This document shows positions 24,087-33,417 of a DNA stretch of 64,000 bases, piece after piece. Position 1 is the first letter of the stretch. Each line of letters opens with the position of its first letter. The stretch covers positions 124,001 to 188,000 of the forward strand of contig NZ_RBAM01000011.1 of the NCBI RefSeq assembly GCF_003626645.1. The letters run 5' to 3'. The stretch is from Streptomyces klenkii (lineage in GTDB: Bacteria; Actinomycetota; Actinomycetes; Streptomycetales; Streptomycetaceae). Made by a program: the position numbers and the translations under genes. The notes beneath the pieces are model-generated. The model saw nothing but the letters and a program-made list of their open reading frames with translations. It searched no databases and was not told where the DNA came from.

Positions 24087-25952
24087 CTAAAGCTCCAGCG
24101 CGGTGTCGTGCATGCGCAGCCACGTGTCCAGGTTGAGGACGAGTTCGGTGGCGGAGCGGAAGCCCTCGCCCGCGTCGTCGGTGAGGCAGCCGGCGGCGGC
24201 CTCGGTGTCGAGCAGGGGCCGTACGGGCGCGTCCTCGTCGGCGAGGACGCGGGCGAGCTCGGTGCGCAGCGCGGCGGCGTAGCGGGGGTCCTGGATGCTG
24301 GGGTAGGGGCTCTTGACGCGGTCGGCGACCTTCGCGGGGAGGACGTCGCGGGTGGCGGCGCGCAGCAGGGACTTCTCGCGGCCGTCGAAGGTCTTCATGG
24401 CCCAGGGGGTGTTGAAGACGTATTCGACGAGGCGGTGGTCGCAGAAGGGGACGCGGACTTCCAGGCCGACGGCCATGCTGGCGCGGTCCTTGCGGTCGAG
24501 GAGGAGCTGGACGAAGCGGGTGAGGTGCAGGTGGCTGATCTCGCGCATGCGGCGTTCGAGGCCGGTCTCGCCGGGCAGGCGGGGCACTTCGGCGAGGGCT
24601 TCGTGGTAGCGGGCGTCCTGGTAGCCGGCGAGGTCGAGCTTGGCGAGGAGGCCGCGGTCGAGGAGGGCGGAGCGTCCTCCGCTGTGCTCGCCGGCGAACC
24701 GGTCGGCGGCTCCGGCGGCGGCCCAGGGGAAGGTGTCGGCGTGGACGTGCGCGGGGTCGTGGAACCAGCGGTAGCCGCCGAAGACCTCGTCGGCGGACTC
24801 GCCGGAGAGCGCGACGGTGGACTGTTCGCGGATGGCCTTGAAGAGCAGGTAGAGGGAGACGTCGCCGTCGCCGAAGCCGCTGATGGGCATGTCGCGGGCG
24901 GTGAGGACGGCGTCGCGGTTGGCCTTGGCCATCAGGTCGGCGGCGTCGAGGACGATGTCGGAGTGGTGGGAGGAGACGTGGGCGGCGAGGGCGTGGGCGT
25001 AGGGGCCGTCGGGGGTGGGCCGCAGCGGGTCGGGGCGGAAGTTCTCGGTGTGGCCGGTGAAGTCGACGGAGAAGGAGCGGACCGGTCCCGCGCCGGCGGC
25101 GGCGAGGCCCCGGGCGGCGAGGGCGGTGATGGCGGAGGAGTCGAGGCCGCCGGAGAGCAGGGTGCACAGGGGGACGTCGGCGATGAGCTGGCGGCCGACG
25201 ATGTCGTCGAGCAGGTCGCGGACGTGGCGGACGGTGGTATCGAGGTCGTCGGTGTGCTCGCGGGCTTCGAGGGCCCAGTAGCGGCGGAGGGTCAGGCCTC
25301 CGCGGCGTATGCGGGCGGTGTGGCCGGGGGGCAGTTCGTACATGCCCTTGTAGGCGGCGTGGCCGGGGGTCTTGGTGAAGGCGACGAGCTCGGCGAGGCC
25401 TTCGGCGTCGACGGCGGGGCGCACGGCCGGGTGGGCGAGGATCGCCTTGGGCTCGGAGCCGAAGAGAACGCCGTCGGGAAGCGGGTAGTAGTACAGCGGC
25501 TTGATGCCCATGCGGTCGCGGACGAGCAGGAGTTCTTCCGTGCGCGGGTCCCACAGGGCGAACGCGTACATGCCGTTGAGGCGCTCGGTGAAGTCCTCGC
25601 CCCACTGGAGGTAGGCGTGCAGGACGACCTCGGTGTCGCTCTGCGTGCGGAAGACGTGGCCGTGGCTTTCGAGCTCGGCGCGCAGCTCGCGGTAGTTGTA
25701 GACCTCGCCGCTGTAGGTGGTGACGAGCAGGGTGCGGCCGCCGCGTTCGACGCGCATGGGCTGGGCGCCGCCCTCGATGTCGATGACGGCGAGGCGCCGG
25801 TGGCCGAGGGCGGCGTGGGGGCCGAACCAGGTGCCGCCGGCGTCGGGTCCGCGGCAGGCCATGGTCTTCGTCATCGCGTCGAGCGTGCCGCGCGCGGCGG
25901 TGGGGGCGGTGAAGTCGTCAGCGTAGGAGATCCATCCGGTGATCCCGCACAT
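24087..25952 (-). CDS. asnB: Asparagine synthetase (glutamine-hydrolysing)-like protein, siderophore locus
   Basis: 621 residues, full length for AsnB. It starts MCGITGW, giving the N-terminal nucleophile Cys2 after Met removal. RGPDAGG (34-40) is the usual glutaminase motif. At the oxyanion site the common YNGE is YSGE (Ser81). The synthetase domain has the PP-loop SGGLDSS at 267-273, and SGESADEVFGGY and RVPFCDHRLVEYV blocks. GGGGAG lies nine bases before the start. It follows the decarboxylase gene after 190 bases and reads the same way, so it may amidate a siderophore carboxyl rather than make asparagine; this is inference from context. GC and codon use match the neighbours. Confidence 0.9.
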   Translation of the reverse strand: MCGITGWISYADDFTAPTAARGTLDAMTKTMACRGPDAGGTWFGPHAALGHRRLAVIDIEGGAQPMRVERGGRTLLVTTYSGEVYNYRELRAELESHGHVFRTQSDTEVVLHAYLQWGEDFTERLNGMYAFALWDPRTEELLLVRDRMGIKPLYYYPLPDGVLFGSEPKAILAHPAVRPAVDAEGLAELVAFTKTPGHAAYKGMYELPPGHTARIRRGGLTLRRYWALEAREHTDDLDTTVRHVRDLLDDIVGRQLIADVPLCTLLSGGLDSSAITALAARGLAAAGAGPVRSFSVDFTGHTENFRPDPLRPTPDGPYAHALAAHVSSHHSDIVLDAADLMAKANRDAVLTARDMPISGFGDGDVSLYLLFKAIREQSTVALSGESADEVFGGYRWFHDPAHVHADTFPWAAAGAADRFAGEHSGGRSALLDRGLLAKLDLAGYQDARYHEALAEVPRLPGETGLERRMREISHLHLTRFVQLLLDRKDRASMAVGLEVRVPFCDHRLVEYVFNTPWAMKTFDGREKSLLRAATRDVLPAKVADRVKSPYPSIQDPRYAAALRTELARVLADEDAPVRPLLDTEAAAGCLTDDAGEGFRSATELVLNLDTWLRMHDTALEL

Positions 25953-26142
25953 GGTCGCGGTCTCCCCTTTCGGTAGGCCGGTCCCGGATTGCTTCCGGGT
26001 GTGGCTGTCCCCCGTCGGGTGCGGTCCCCGCCTCGGGGGCGGCGGGGACCGCTCGGATCACCGTACGCCCATGTAGATGCATAGGCCATCCATGTGGTGG
26101 TAAAACGCCGGGAAAGCAGTCGGTTCCGGCCAACACCCCTGC
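25953..26142. promoter_or_regulatory. 190-bp gap with possible separate asnB promoter
   Basis: This gap between decarboxylase and asnB is the largest within the locus. Its part at 26070-26120 is relatively AT-rich and includes a GATG-N7-CATC dyad. I found no iron box in it. The gap leaves open whether asnB is read from the iron promoter or its own. Confidence 0.35.
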
Positions 26143-27330
26143 TCAGGACAGGAAGTGGAACGTGGGCGCCGGGTGCATCAGGAAGTCGTGGTGCGAGATG
26201 TTCCAGGCGTACGCGCCGGCCATCGCGAAGGCGATCCGGTCCCCCGCCCGCAGCTCGGCCACCGGGACCGCCCGCGCGAGGACGTCCTTGGGCGTGCACA
26301 GCTGACCGCTGATGGTGACCGGCTCGTCCAGCGCGGCCGGGCGCGGCCAGGGGCGCTCCCACGCGTCGGTGGGGAGCACGGTGAAGGGCTGGTCGTGGCC
26401 CTTGGCGGCGGGGGTGCGCAGGTGGTGGGTGCCGCCGCGCACGACGGCGAACGCCTCGCCGTGGCTGTGCTTGATGTCGAGGACCTCGGTGACGTACCAG
26501 CCGGAGTGGGCGGTCAGGGCGCGGCCGGGCTCGATGCGCAGCCGGTAGCCGGGGTGCCCGGCGGCGAGGGCGGCGAGGCCGGCTCCGTAGGCGGCCCAGT
26601 CGAAGCGGGCGTGCGGGCGCGCGTAGTCGACGGCCATGCCGCCGCCCACGTTGACCTCGGTGAGGCCGAGGCCGTGCCGCTCGTCGAGGGCGCGCGCCCA
26701 GGCGGTGACGCGGGCGGCGACGGCGAGCAGGGCGGGGGCGTCGAGCCCGCTGGCGAGGTGGGCGTGGATGCCGCGCAGCCGCAGCCGGGTGCCGCGCAGC
26801 AGGGGCAGGCAGGCCTCGGCGCGGCGCGGGTCGAGGCCGAAGGGGCTGGGGCGGCCGCCCATCGCGAGGGCGGCGCCGCCGAGCTCGCCGTCGCCGGCGG
26901 GCAGGTTGACGCGCAGCAGGACGTCGACGGGCGCGTCTCCGGGGCGTTCCGCGGCGAGGGCGGCGAGCAGGCGCAGTTCGCTCTCGCTCTCGGCGTGGAT
27001 GCGCTCGGTGCGCAGGCCGAGGGCGAGCCGCAGCTCGTCCTCGGTCTTGCCGGGGCCGCCGAAGGCGAGCGGCAGGCCGGGGACGGCCTCGCGGACGTGG
27101 GCGAGTTCGCCGCCGGACGAGACCTCGTAGCCGCTGACGTACGGGGCGAGGGCCGTCAGGATCTCGGGGGCGGGGTTGGCCTTGGCCGCGTAGGAGAGCT
27201 CAACGCTTTCGGGCAGGGCGGCCCGTACCGCGCGGGCGTGCTCGCCGAGGGCGGCGAGGTCGTAGAGGTAGGACGGCAGGTCGCCGGCCGGGAGGCGGCC
27301 GGCGAGGGCGGCGGCTCGGGGGGTGATCAC
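26143..27330 (-). CDS. PLP-dependent fold-III decarboxylase (PvsE/diaminopimelate-decarboxylase-like)
   Basis: 395 residues from a GTG at 27330 that overlaps the upstream stop (GTGA). Alanine-racemase-fold decarboxylase: SYAAKANP supplies PLP Lys50, YEVSSGGELAHV binds cofactor phosphate and ring, HAHLASGL and LRIEPGRAL are conserved, and LCTPKDVLA with GAYAWNISHHDFLMHP forms the second half of the active site at the dimer interface. In vibrioferrin synthesis PvsE decarboxylates the serine-citrate adduct to the ethanolamine derivative, and SbnH plays the matching role in staphyloferrin B. Its position directly behind the second IucA/IucC gene supports the same role here. Confidence 0.92.
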   Translation of the reverse strand: MITPRAAALAGRLPAGDLPSYLYDLAALGEHARAVRAALPESVELSYAAKANPAPEILTALAPYVSGYEVSSGGELAHVREAVPGLPLAFGGPGKTEDELRLALGLRTERIHAESESELRLLAALAAERPGDAPVDVLLRVNLPAGDGELGGAALAMGGRPSPFGLDPRRAEACLPLLRGTRLRLRGIHAHLASGLDAPALLAVAARVTAWARALDERHGLGLTEVNVGGGMAVDYARPHARFDWAAYGAGLAALAAGHPGYRLRIEPGRALTAHSGWYVTEVLDIKHSHGEAFAVVRGGTHHLRTPAAKGHDQPFTVLPTDAWERPWPRPAALDEPVTISGQLCTPKDVLARAVPVAELRAGDRIAFAMAGAYAWNISHHDFLMHPAPTFHFLS

Positions 27331-29066
27331 GAGGCGGTGCTCCAGGGTGCGGTGCGGGTGGCTTCGGAGAGCAGGTCGGACACCAGCGGCGAGCCGATGC
27401 GGACGTATCCGGCGTGCCGGTCGGCCTTGCGCTCCCAGCGGGTCAGCAGATTGGCCTTGGCGGGCAGCGGCACGCCCGCGACCAGGGCGCGCAGCAGCGG
27501 CGGGTTGCCGTGGGCCGCGGACCGGGCGGCCAGCACCCGGCGCAGGGCGGACCACAGTTCGGGCTCCAGGCGGGGGTGGCGGTCGGCGAGGGCGGCGAGC
27601 ATCTCGGCGAGGTGGTTGACGACCAGGCAGTAGACCACCCGGTCCCAGCCGCGCTCCCGGTCGTAGGTCATGGGCCGGGCCACGTCGTCGCCGAGGCCGG
27701 CCAGTGCCTCGGCGTGGTGCTCGGGGAGCAGCTTGGTGCCTTCGAGGTCGCGCAGGAGGACCTGCCGGGGCATGCCCGAGCCGTCGACGCCGACGACGAC
27801 GTTCTGGAGGTGGGGTTCGAGGACGATGCCGTGGTCGAAGTAGGCGGCCAGCACCGGGGGGACGAGCAGGCCGAGGTAGGCGTCCCACCAGGCCAAGGCG
27901 GTCTCGGGGCCGGTGCCCGCCAGCAGCCGGGAGATCTGGGCCGCGCCGGTGGGGTACTCGTCGGCGACGGCTCCGGCGAGCAGGGCGGTCAGGTCCGGCG
28001 CGAGGCGGGCGCCGAGGCCCTCGCGGACGATGACGCCGAAGGCCTCGGCGAGCTCGCGGCTGCCCAGGTCGAGGGTGCGGTAGCCGGGCTCGCGCAGCAG
28101 CTCGGCGCCGGGGAAGCGGGCGGCGAGGCCGGCGGCGGCGGGCTCCAGCAGGCGGGTCAGGGCGACGGCGCCCGTCAGCTCGTACTCGGAGTTCTTGCGC
28201 AGGCAGTTGGTGATGCGGATGTTGAGGCTGAACTTCAGGAAGTCCTTGCCGTCGTAGAGCGTGCGCACCGAGGCGGTCGGCGCGAAGGCGGGTCCGCGCT
28301 CACCCAGGTCGATCACGTCGCCGCGCCCGGCGGCCGCGCGCAGCAGGGGGTGGTCCCGGAACATCCCGTACTGCCAGGGGTGCGCGGGCAGCAGGACGTA
28401 GCCCTCCGGTACGGATCCCTGCCGGTCGAGGGCGGCGAGCGCGGTGGGCGTCGCGGCCTCTTCACGGACGAGCTCTCTGCGCACGGCCAGGTGGCGCAGG
28501 GCGAAGCGGGCGCGGGCCTCGGGGGCGTAGCGGCCCCAGTCCTCGGCGGCGCCGGTGCGGGCCTTGGGGGTGGGGTGGAAGCGGTGGCCGTAGAGCAGGG
28601 ACTGCTCGGAGTCGACGTAGCGGTCGGCGCCGGCGGGCTCGTCCGCGGCCGGGCGGCGGGCGGCGAGGGCCGCGCTGACGCCGGCGTGGCTGGAGGCCAC
28701 CTGGTCGAGGAACTCCTCGTTGCGGACGCCGGTGCGCAGCCGCAGTTCGCGGTGGATGAGCTCGGCGAGGGCCCGCCAGGGCAGTTCGGCCCAGCCGCCG
28801 TCCCGCTGCACGGTGACCGCTCCGGTGAAGCGGTGGGCGCCGATCAGGGAGGCGCGCCGCAGTCTGACGCGGAGCAGGTCGCCGGTGCGGGGCAGCCGCA
28901 GCAGGAGGTGGCCGTCGCTGACGGCGGTCTGGTGCTCGGGGCCGGAGACCTCGCGCAGCAGGCAGTTGAGCAGGGTGTGGGCGACCACATGATCGGCGGT
29001 GGGGACGCCCGGGACGGCGGGCGGGCACGTGGCGGGGGTGGTGGCGAGGGGTGCTGAGGAGGACAT
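27327..29066 (-). CDS. IucA/IucC-family siderophore synthetase (PvsD position)
   Basis: 579 residues. NRPS-independent siderophore synthetases condense a carboxylate such as citrate with an amine or alcohol using ATP. The central nucleotide-binding region shows YGHRFHPTPKARTG, LLPAHPWQYG, APTASVRTLYD and KFSLNIRITNCLRKN. The C-terminal FhuF-like part has FDHGIVLEPHLQNVVV and LLRDLEGTKLL. These are strong family signatures. GGAG lies nine bases before the ATG, which is one base beyond the MFS stop. By order it corresponds to PvsD, which activates citrate in vibrioferrin synthesis; the substrate here is inferred only. Confidence 0.95.
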   Translation of the reverse strand: MSSSAPLATTPATCPPAVPGVPTADHVVAHTLLNCLLREVSGPEHQTAVSDGHLLLRLPRTGDLLRVRLRRASLIGAHRFTGAVTVQRDGGWAELPWRALAELIHRELRLRTGVRNEEFLDQVASSHAGVSAALAARRPAADEPAGADRYVDSEQSLLYGHRFHPTPKARTGAAEDWGRYAPEARARFALRHLAVRRELVREEAATPTALAALDRQGSVPEGYVLLPAHPWQYGMFRDHPLLRAAAGRGDVIDLGERGPAFAPTASVRTLYDGKDFLKFSLNIRITNCLRKNSEYELTGAVALTRLLEPAAAGLAARFPGAELLREPGYRTLDLGSRELAEAFGVIVREGLGARLAPDLTALLAGAVADEYPTGAAQISRLLAGTGPETALAWWDAYLGLLVPPVLAAYFDHGIVLEPHLQNVVVGVDGSGMPRQVLLRDLEGTKLLPEHHAEALAGLGDDVARPMTYDRERGWDRVVYCLVVNHLAEMLAALADRHPRLEPELWSALRRVLAARSAAHGNPPLLRALVAGVPLPAKANLLTRWERKADRHAGYVRIGSPLVSDLLSEATRTAPWSTAS

Positions 29067-29067
29067 T

Positions 29068-30294
29068 TCAGCGGCTCCAGCGGAGGAGGAGGGGCGTGCT
29101 GACGAGCGCCGTCAGGGCTGCGACGGCGGATCCTGCGACGATGGGCGCGGCCGGGCCCCAGACGTCGTTGGAGAGGGCGGCGACCGCTCCGGCGACGACG
29201 GCCCCGGCCTTGGATATGAACTCCAGGGAGCCGAACATCCGGCCGGGTCTGCGGCCGCGGCAGGCGTCGGCGGCGAGTGCGGACAGGCTCACCAGGCCCA
29301 GGGTCATGCCCGCGCCGAGCAGCAGCCGCAGCACCACGAAGGAGGCGAGGCTCCCGGCGCCCCAGTGCCCGGCGAGCGCCACGGCCACCAGCGCGAAGCC
29401 GGTGACGGCGCCGAGCACCGGGCGGGAGGCGACGGCGGTGTGCACGGGCTTGGCGAGCAGCGGGTAGCACACGTGCGGGAGGGCGAAGAGGACGCCGCCG
29501 GCGGCTCCGCCGAGGCCGGGCAGCCGGTCCTCGACCAGGGTGATCATGTACGGGTAGGAGACGACGGTGGCGAAGACGAAGACGAATTCGAGGGTGTAGA
29601 GGGTGCGGAGCGCGCGGCGGGGCGAGCTCGCCGCCAGCTCCTCGGTGGTGTCCGCGCTCTCCGGGCCGGGATCGGAGGCGCCGGCGTCCGGCGCCTGGGC
29701 GCGCGGCGGTTCGGGCAGCGCCGCCAGCATCAGGGCGGCGGCCAGCGGCAGGACGGCGAGCAGCGCGTACTGCCGGTGCGGGGAGATCCACGGGGAGAGC
29801 GAGCCCACGAGGACGGGGGCGGCGACGAGCGCGAGCCGGGCGGCGCCCTGCATCAAGGTCAGGGCCCAGGACAGCCGTTGCCCGTCGAGCGCGGCGGCGA
29901 GGTAGCCGTTGGAGGCGGCGAAGGTGCCGCCGAGGACGCCTTGCAGGACGAGGGCGGCCGCGAAGCCGGCGAGGCTGTCCGCGCAGCCCGCGATCAGGAA
30001 GGAGACGGCCAAGCCCAGCTGGGCACGGAGCAGCAGCCGCTTGCGCCCGTAGCGGTCGGCGAGCCGCCCCCACAGGGGTGCCCCGACCGCGCCGAAGACG
30101 GTCGGCACGATGTAGAGCAGCCCGGCCCAGCGGGCCTCGCGGTCGCCGAGGGAGGGCAGGATCTCGGTGAGGTAGGGCGGCAGGCCGAGGGCGGCGAAGG
30201 AGGCGACGAAGTAGCAGGCGGCGACCGCGTGGATCTGGCGGGTGCGCAGCGACGCGGGCGCCCGGGACGTCGTGCGCTCCAGGACGGCGGTCAC
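29068..30294 (-). CDS. MFS exporter of the siderophore locus (PvsC position)
   Basis: 408 residues from a GTG at 30294 overlapping the preceding synthetase stop. About 12 transmembrane helices; GRLADRYGRKRLL between helices 2 and 3 is the MFS loop signature. A hydrophilic central loop (PEPPRAQAPDAGASDPGPE) separates the two halves. Its place between two IucA/IucC genes is the same as PvsC of Vibrio, the vibrioferrin exporter, so siderophore export is the likely role. The tight overlaps on both sides show that it is co-translated with the biosynthetic enzymes. Confidence 0.92.
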   Translation of the reverse strand: MTAVLERTTSRAPASLRTRQIHAVAACYFVASFAALGLPPYLTEILPSLGDREARWAGLLYIVPTVFGAVGAPLWGRLADRYGRKRLLLRAQLGLAVSFLIAGCADSLAGFAAALVLQGVLGGTFAASNGYLAAALDGQRLSWALTLMQGAARLALVAAPVLVGSLSPWISPHRQYALLAVLPLAAALMLAALPEPPRAQAPDAGASDPGPESADTTEELAASSPRRALRTLYTLEFVFVFATVVSYPYMITLVEDRLPGLGGAAGGVLFALPHVCYPLLAKPVHTAVASRPVLGAVTGFALVAVALAGHWGAGSLASFVVLRLLLGAGMTLGLVSLSALAADACRGRRPGRMFGSLEFISKAGAVVAGAVAALSNDVWGPAAPIVAGSAVAALTALVSTPLLLRWSR

Positions 30295-32048
30295 CGCGCC
30301 TCCCCCCGCAGGTAGTTGGGGCCGTCGACGTAGTGCTTGTTGATGTCGGCGGCGCCGGAGCGCTCCTTGGTCAGCAGGGTGCCCGCGGTGATCATGGCTT
30401 TGACGGGCAGCCGTTCGGCGTCGAGGACGCGGGCGCGCAGCACGCCGGCCGGGCCTTCGGGGAGCCTGCCGACCGCCTCGGCCAGCCGGTCGCGCAGCTG
30501 TCCCAGCCACTGCCGCAGCGATCCGCGGCCCATCCGGGCCAGCTCGAAGGCGAGGGCGCCGGCGCACAGGTGGACCGTGATGGTCGCGAAGACGTCGGCC
30601 ACGGGTCCGTCACCGCCGACGAGGATGCGCCGGTCGTCGAAGCCGAGCAGGTCCGCGGCCTGGCCGCCGATGCGGGCCGCGAGGCGGACGGAGTGCACGC
30701 GGGGACCGTCGTTGTCCTTCAGCAGCAGCCGCAGCCGGGGCCGCCCGCCGTGCGCGTCGAGCACGACGGAGGTGTTCTGCTGGTGGGACTCCAGGGCTAT
30801 GCCGTACGAGAAGAGGGTGGTGTGCCAGTCCAGCAGCAGCGTGAGGTAGGCGTCGAGGAAGGCGGCGAGCGAGCCGCCGTAGTACCGCTCGGCGAGGGCT
30901 TCGGCGACGAGCCGGCCGTCCGGGGTGCGGGCGAGGAGCCCGGCGACGGTCACCACGTGGGCGTCCTGGAGCCCGGCCGGGTAGCGGCGCACGAGGGTCG
31001 CGAGGAGCTCGTGGTCCGCGCCGAGGTGGGTGGTCTCGTCGGCGAGGAGCACGGCGTTCGCGAAGCGCGGCTCGCGCGCCGTGATCTCTTCGAGCAGCCG
31101 CTGGCCGACCTCGCCGTCGAGGAGGGTGCCGGGCATGATGGTGCGCCGGTTGCGCTGCCCCAGGGTGGCGGTGGCGAGGGGGAGCTTGAGGTGGGTCCCG
31201 GGGTCGTCGGCGACGGCGACGGTGCGGGTCGACAGGGTGGGGATCACCTCCAGCCAGGGCTTCTCGGCGAGGTGCGCGGAGCCTTCGAGGCCGCGGGCGC
31301 GCAGCGCCCCGGCGAGCGGGGCGCCCGCGGTAAGGGGGTGGACGGGCAGGGCGAGGTGAGTGCCGTCGAGGGCGGGCAGGCCGAGGGCGGCGGGGGTGGG
31401 CCACCAGTGGGGCAGCCCGGCGCGGGCGCCGGTGACCGCCTCGCGCGGCAGGGCCAGCCAGCGCAGGGCGAAGGAGGGGTGGAACTCGGGGGTGTACGCG
31501 CGTAGTTCGGCCTCGGAAAGGCCGGAGCGCGCCCGTCCGGTGGGATAGACGGGGTGGTCGCGGTAGGCGGCGAGGGTGTCGTAGGCGAGGCTGCCGCGCA
31601 GGCCGGTCCACGCGGCGGTGCTGCGTCCGTACGCGGCGGACAGCCGCCCTACGGTCTCCTCCCGGACCGCGCCGTGCAGCTGCACGGTGGCCAGGGCCTC
31701 GTGGCACTCGGTGCGGAAGGCCTCGTACCCGGCGCGGTCCTCAGGGGCGACGGCGCCGCGCAGCCGGGCCAGCACGGGTTGCAACCCCCGCACGGGGCCG
31801 CCGGCGGTGTGCAGGACGGGCTCGCTGGCCCGGACGTCGCACTGGAAGCCCTCGGGGGCCACCGGCAGCAGCAACGTTTCACCCGGGACGGGGAGCCGGA
31901 GCCAGTCGCCGTCGGGGCGGTGCTCGGTGACGGCCTTGCTGCGCAGCTGGTAGGCGTCCTCGCGCAGCAGGGTGCTGAGCACCCTGCCGAGGAGCTCGTC
32001 CTCCACGGCGCCGTGTGTGGCGGGGGCGGCCGTCGCGGCCGTGCTCAT
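30291..32048 (-). CDS. IucA/IucC-family siderophore synthetase (PvsB position)
   Basis: 585 residues; ATG at 32048 overlaps the ATP-grasp stop (ATGA) with GGGAG eight bases upstream. Family blocks: TPEFHPSFALRW, LALPVHPLT, IPTLSTRTVAV, HLKLPLATATLGQRNRRTI, YGIALESHQQNTSVVLD and LLLKDNDGPRV. It differs clearly from the second synthetase, for example having STRTV and LATATLG where the other has SVRTL and NIRITN, so the two act on different substrates. In the vibrioferrin scheme PvsB joins the alanine/oxoglutarate unit to the citrate-derived half. Cytosolic. Confidence in family is very high; in substrate, low. Confidence 0.95.
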   Translation of the reverse strand: MSTAATAAPATHGAVEDELLGRVLSTLLREDAYQLRSKAVTEHRPDGDWLRLPVPGETLLLPVAPEGFQCDVRASEPVLHTAGGPVRGLQPVLARLRGAVAPEDRAGYEAFRTECHEALATVQLHGAVREETVGRLSAAYGRSTAAWTGLRGSLAYDTLAAYRDHPVYPTGRARSGLSEAELRAYTPEFHPSFALRWLALPREAVTGARAGLPHWWPTPAALGLPALDGTHLALPVHPLTAGAPLAGALRARGLEGSAHLAEKPWLEVIPTLSTRTVAVADDPGTHLKLPLATATLGQRNRRTIMPGTLLDGEVGQRLLEEITAREPRFANAVLLADETTHLGADHELLATLVRRYPAGLQDAHVVTVAGLLARTPDGRLVAEALAERYYGGSLAAFLDAYLTLLLDWHTTLFSYGIALESHQQNTSVVLDAHGGRPRLRLLLKDNDGPRVHSVRLAARIGGQAADLLGFDDRRILVGGDGPVADVFATITVHLCAGALAFELARMGRGSLRQWLGQLRDRLAEAVGRLPEGPAGVLRARVLDAERLPVKAMITAGTLLTKERSGAADINKHYVDGPNYLRGEAR

Positions 32049-33280
32049 GAAACGATCTCCCATCGCTGGGCAGCCAGGAAGTCCGCGACGGCACGGTCGA
32101 TCCGGTCCTGGTCGGTACCGGTCGCCCGCACCACGCCTATGTAGTCGCGGTTCGTGCGGTAGAGCGGGTGGTCCTCGCCGAGCTCGCGCAGCGGCCGGTA
32201 GACCAGCCGCACGCCGTCGCGCTCGGTGTCGCTCGCCCCGGGCGCGGACTTGAGCGTTCCGCCGCGCTCGGCGCACACATATTCCATACGTACCCGGCCG
32301 TCCGTGCGCGCACCGAGTTCGGCCGGGAGCGGCTCGCCGAGGTGGGTGCGCAGGACGTGCTCGAAGAGGGGGACGTCGAGCAACTGGGCGAGGGTGAGGT
32401 CGCACTGGTCGCCGATGGCACGGTAGTTGACCTCGATGAGCCGGGCACGGCCGCCCTGGGCGACGTACTCGGTGTGGCAGATGCCGAAGCCGATGCCGAG
32501 GGCCTTAAGCCGGCCGAGGAGCTGTTCCGCGTGCGGCTGGATCGGTGCGGGCAGGAGGCTCATCCGCTCTTCGATGAAGTGCGGGGGCGGGGAGAGTTCG
32601 GTGCGGAAGGAGGCGAAGGCGTGCAGGGTGGTGCCGTCGCCGAGGGTTTCGAGGGTGTGCAGCTCGCCGTCCAGGTACTCCTCGACGACCAGGGCGGTGC
32701 CGGGGCGGCGGGCGCGGATCTCGCGGCAGTGGCCGGCCAGCGCGGTGGCGTCGCCGACGAGGACGACGTCCTCGCTGGCCACGCCCTCGCGGGGCTTGAC
32801 CACGCACGGGAAGGGAGCGCCTTCGAGGCGGCCGTCCGCGAGCGCGTCGAGGTCCTCGCCGGGACCGAGTTCGGCGGACCAGACGGCGTCGAGGCCCGCC
32901 GCCGCGAGGCTGCGGCGCAGCTCGGCCTTGTTCTTGGCGCGCAGCGCGGCCCGCCAGTCCTTGCCGGGGAGGCCGAAGTAGGCCGCGGCCAGGGCGGCCT
33001 GGGTCTGGAGGTGGTCGCTGTTGGTGAAGACCGCGTCGGGCGCCCCGAGGGCCGGGATCCGGCTGATGACCTCGCGGAAGTCGTGGACGTCGCAGGCGGC
33101 GAGGCGGAGTTCGGGCAGGGGGGCGCCGCCCCGGGCGACGTGGCGCGCGCAGGCGCGGCGATGGGCGTCGGGCCGGTCGGTCAGGAGGGTCACCGCGAGG
33201 CCGAGGCGGGCGGCGGCGGGCAGGAAGCCCTCGGTGACGGAGTCGGTGGGGTTGAGCGCGAGGAGATACAGCCGGCGCAC
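32045..33280 (-). CDS. ATP-grasp carboxylate-amine ligase (PvsA position)
   Basis: 411 residues from a GTG at 33280 with AAAGG upstream. The ATP-grasp fold runs from about residue 95 to 330: FPCVVKPREGVASEDVVLV binds ATP, VVEEYLDGELHTLETL is the hinge strand, and RLIEVNYRAIGDQCDLTLAQ carries the metal-binding Glu and Asn. The N-terminal part is a Rossmann-like domain (LYLLALNPTDSVTEGFLPAAARLG). Enzymes of this type form amide or peptide bonds; PvsA does so in vibrioferrin synthesis with alanine. It is the first biosynthetic gene after the transporter genes, separated from them by 137 bases with a hairpin. Confidence 0.92.
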   Translation of the reverse strand: MRRLYLLALNPTDSVTEGFLPAAARLGLAVTLLTDRPDAHRRACARHVARGGAPLPELRLAACDVHDFREVISRIPALGAPDAVFTNSDHLQTQAALAAAYFGLPGKDWRAALRAKNKAELRRSLAAAGLDAVWSAELGPGEDLDALADGRLEGAPFPCVVKPREGVASEDVVLVGDATALAGHCREIRARRPGTALVVEEYLDGELHTLETLGDGTTLHAFASFRTELSPPPHFIEERMSLLPAPIQPHAEQLLGRLKALGIGFGICHTEYVAQGGRARLIEVNYRAIGDQCDLTLAQLLDVPLFEHVLRTHLGEPLPAELGARTDGRVRMEYVCAERGGTLKSAPGASDTERDGVRLVYRPLRELGEDHPLYRTNRDYIGVVRATGTDQDRIDRAVADFLAAQRWEIVS

Positions 33281-33336
33281 GAGTGGGCCTTTCGCGGGCA
33301 GGGGTGTGCTGGTGGGGGGGGGAGCGCGGGGAGGGG

Positions 33337-33377
33337 CCTTCCGCCGGGCCGCACCGCAGGAGCGGCCCGGCGGAAGG
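33337..33377. terminator. Hairpin between transporter and biosynthetic halves of the siderophore operon
   Basis: A perfect 16-bp stem (33337-33352 with 33362-33377) with a 9-base loop lies between the binding-protein stop and the ATP-grasp start, followed by a second GC-rich dyad around 33388-33418. It may attenuate read-through or protect the upstream mRNA 3' end. No separate iron box lies here. Confidence 0.7.
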
Positions 33378-33417
33378 GAGGGAGGACGGCCCGGGCTTCC
33401 ACCCGGGCGGTCCGGGC

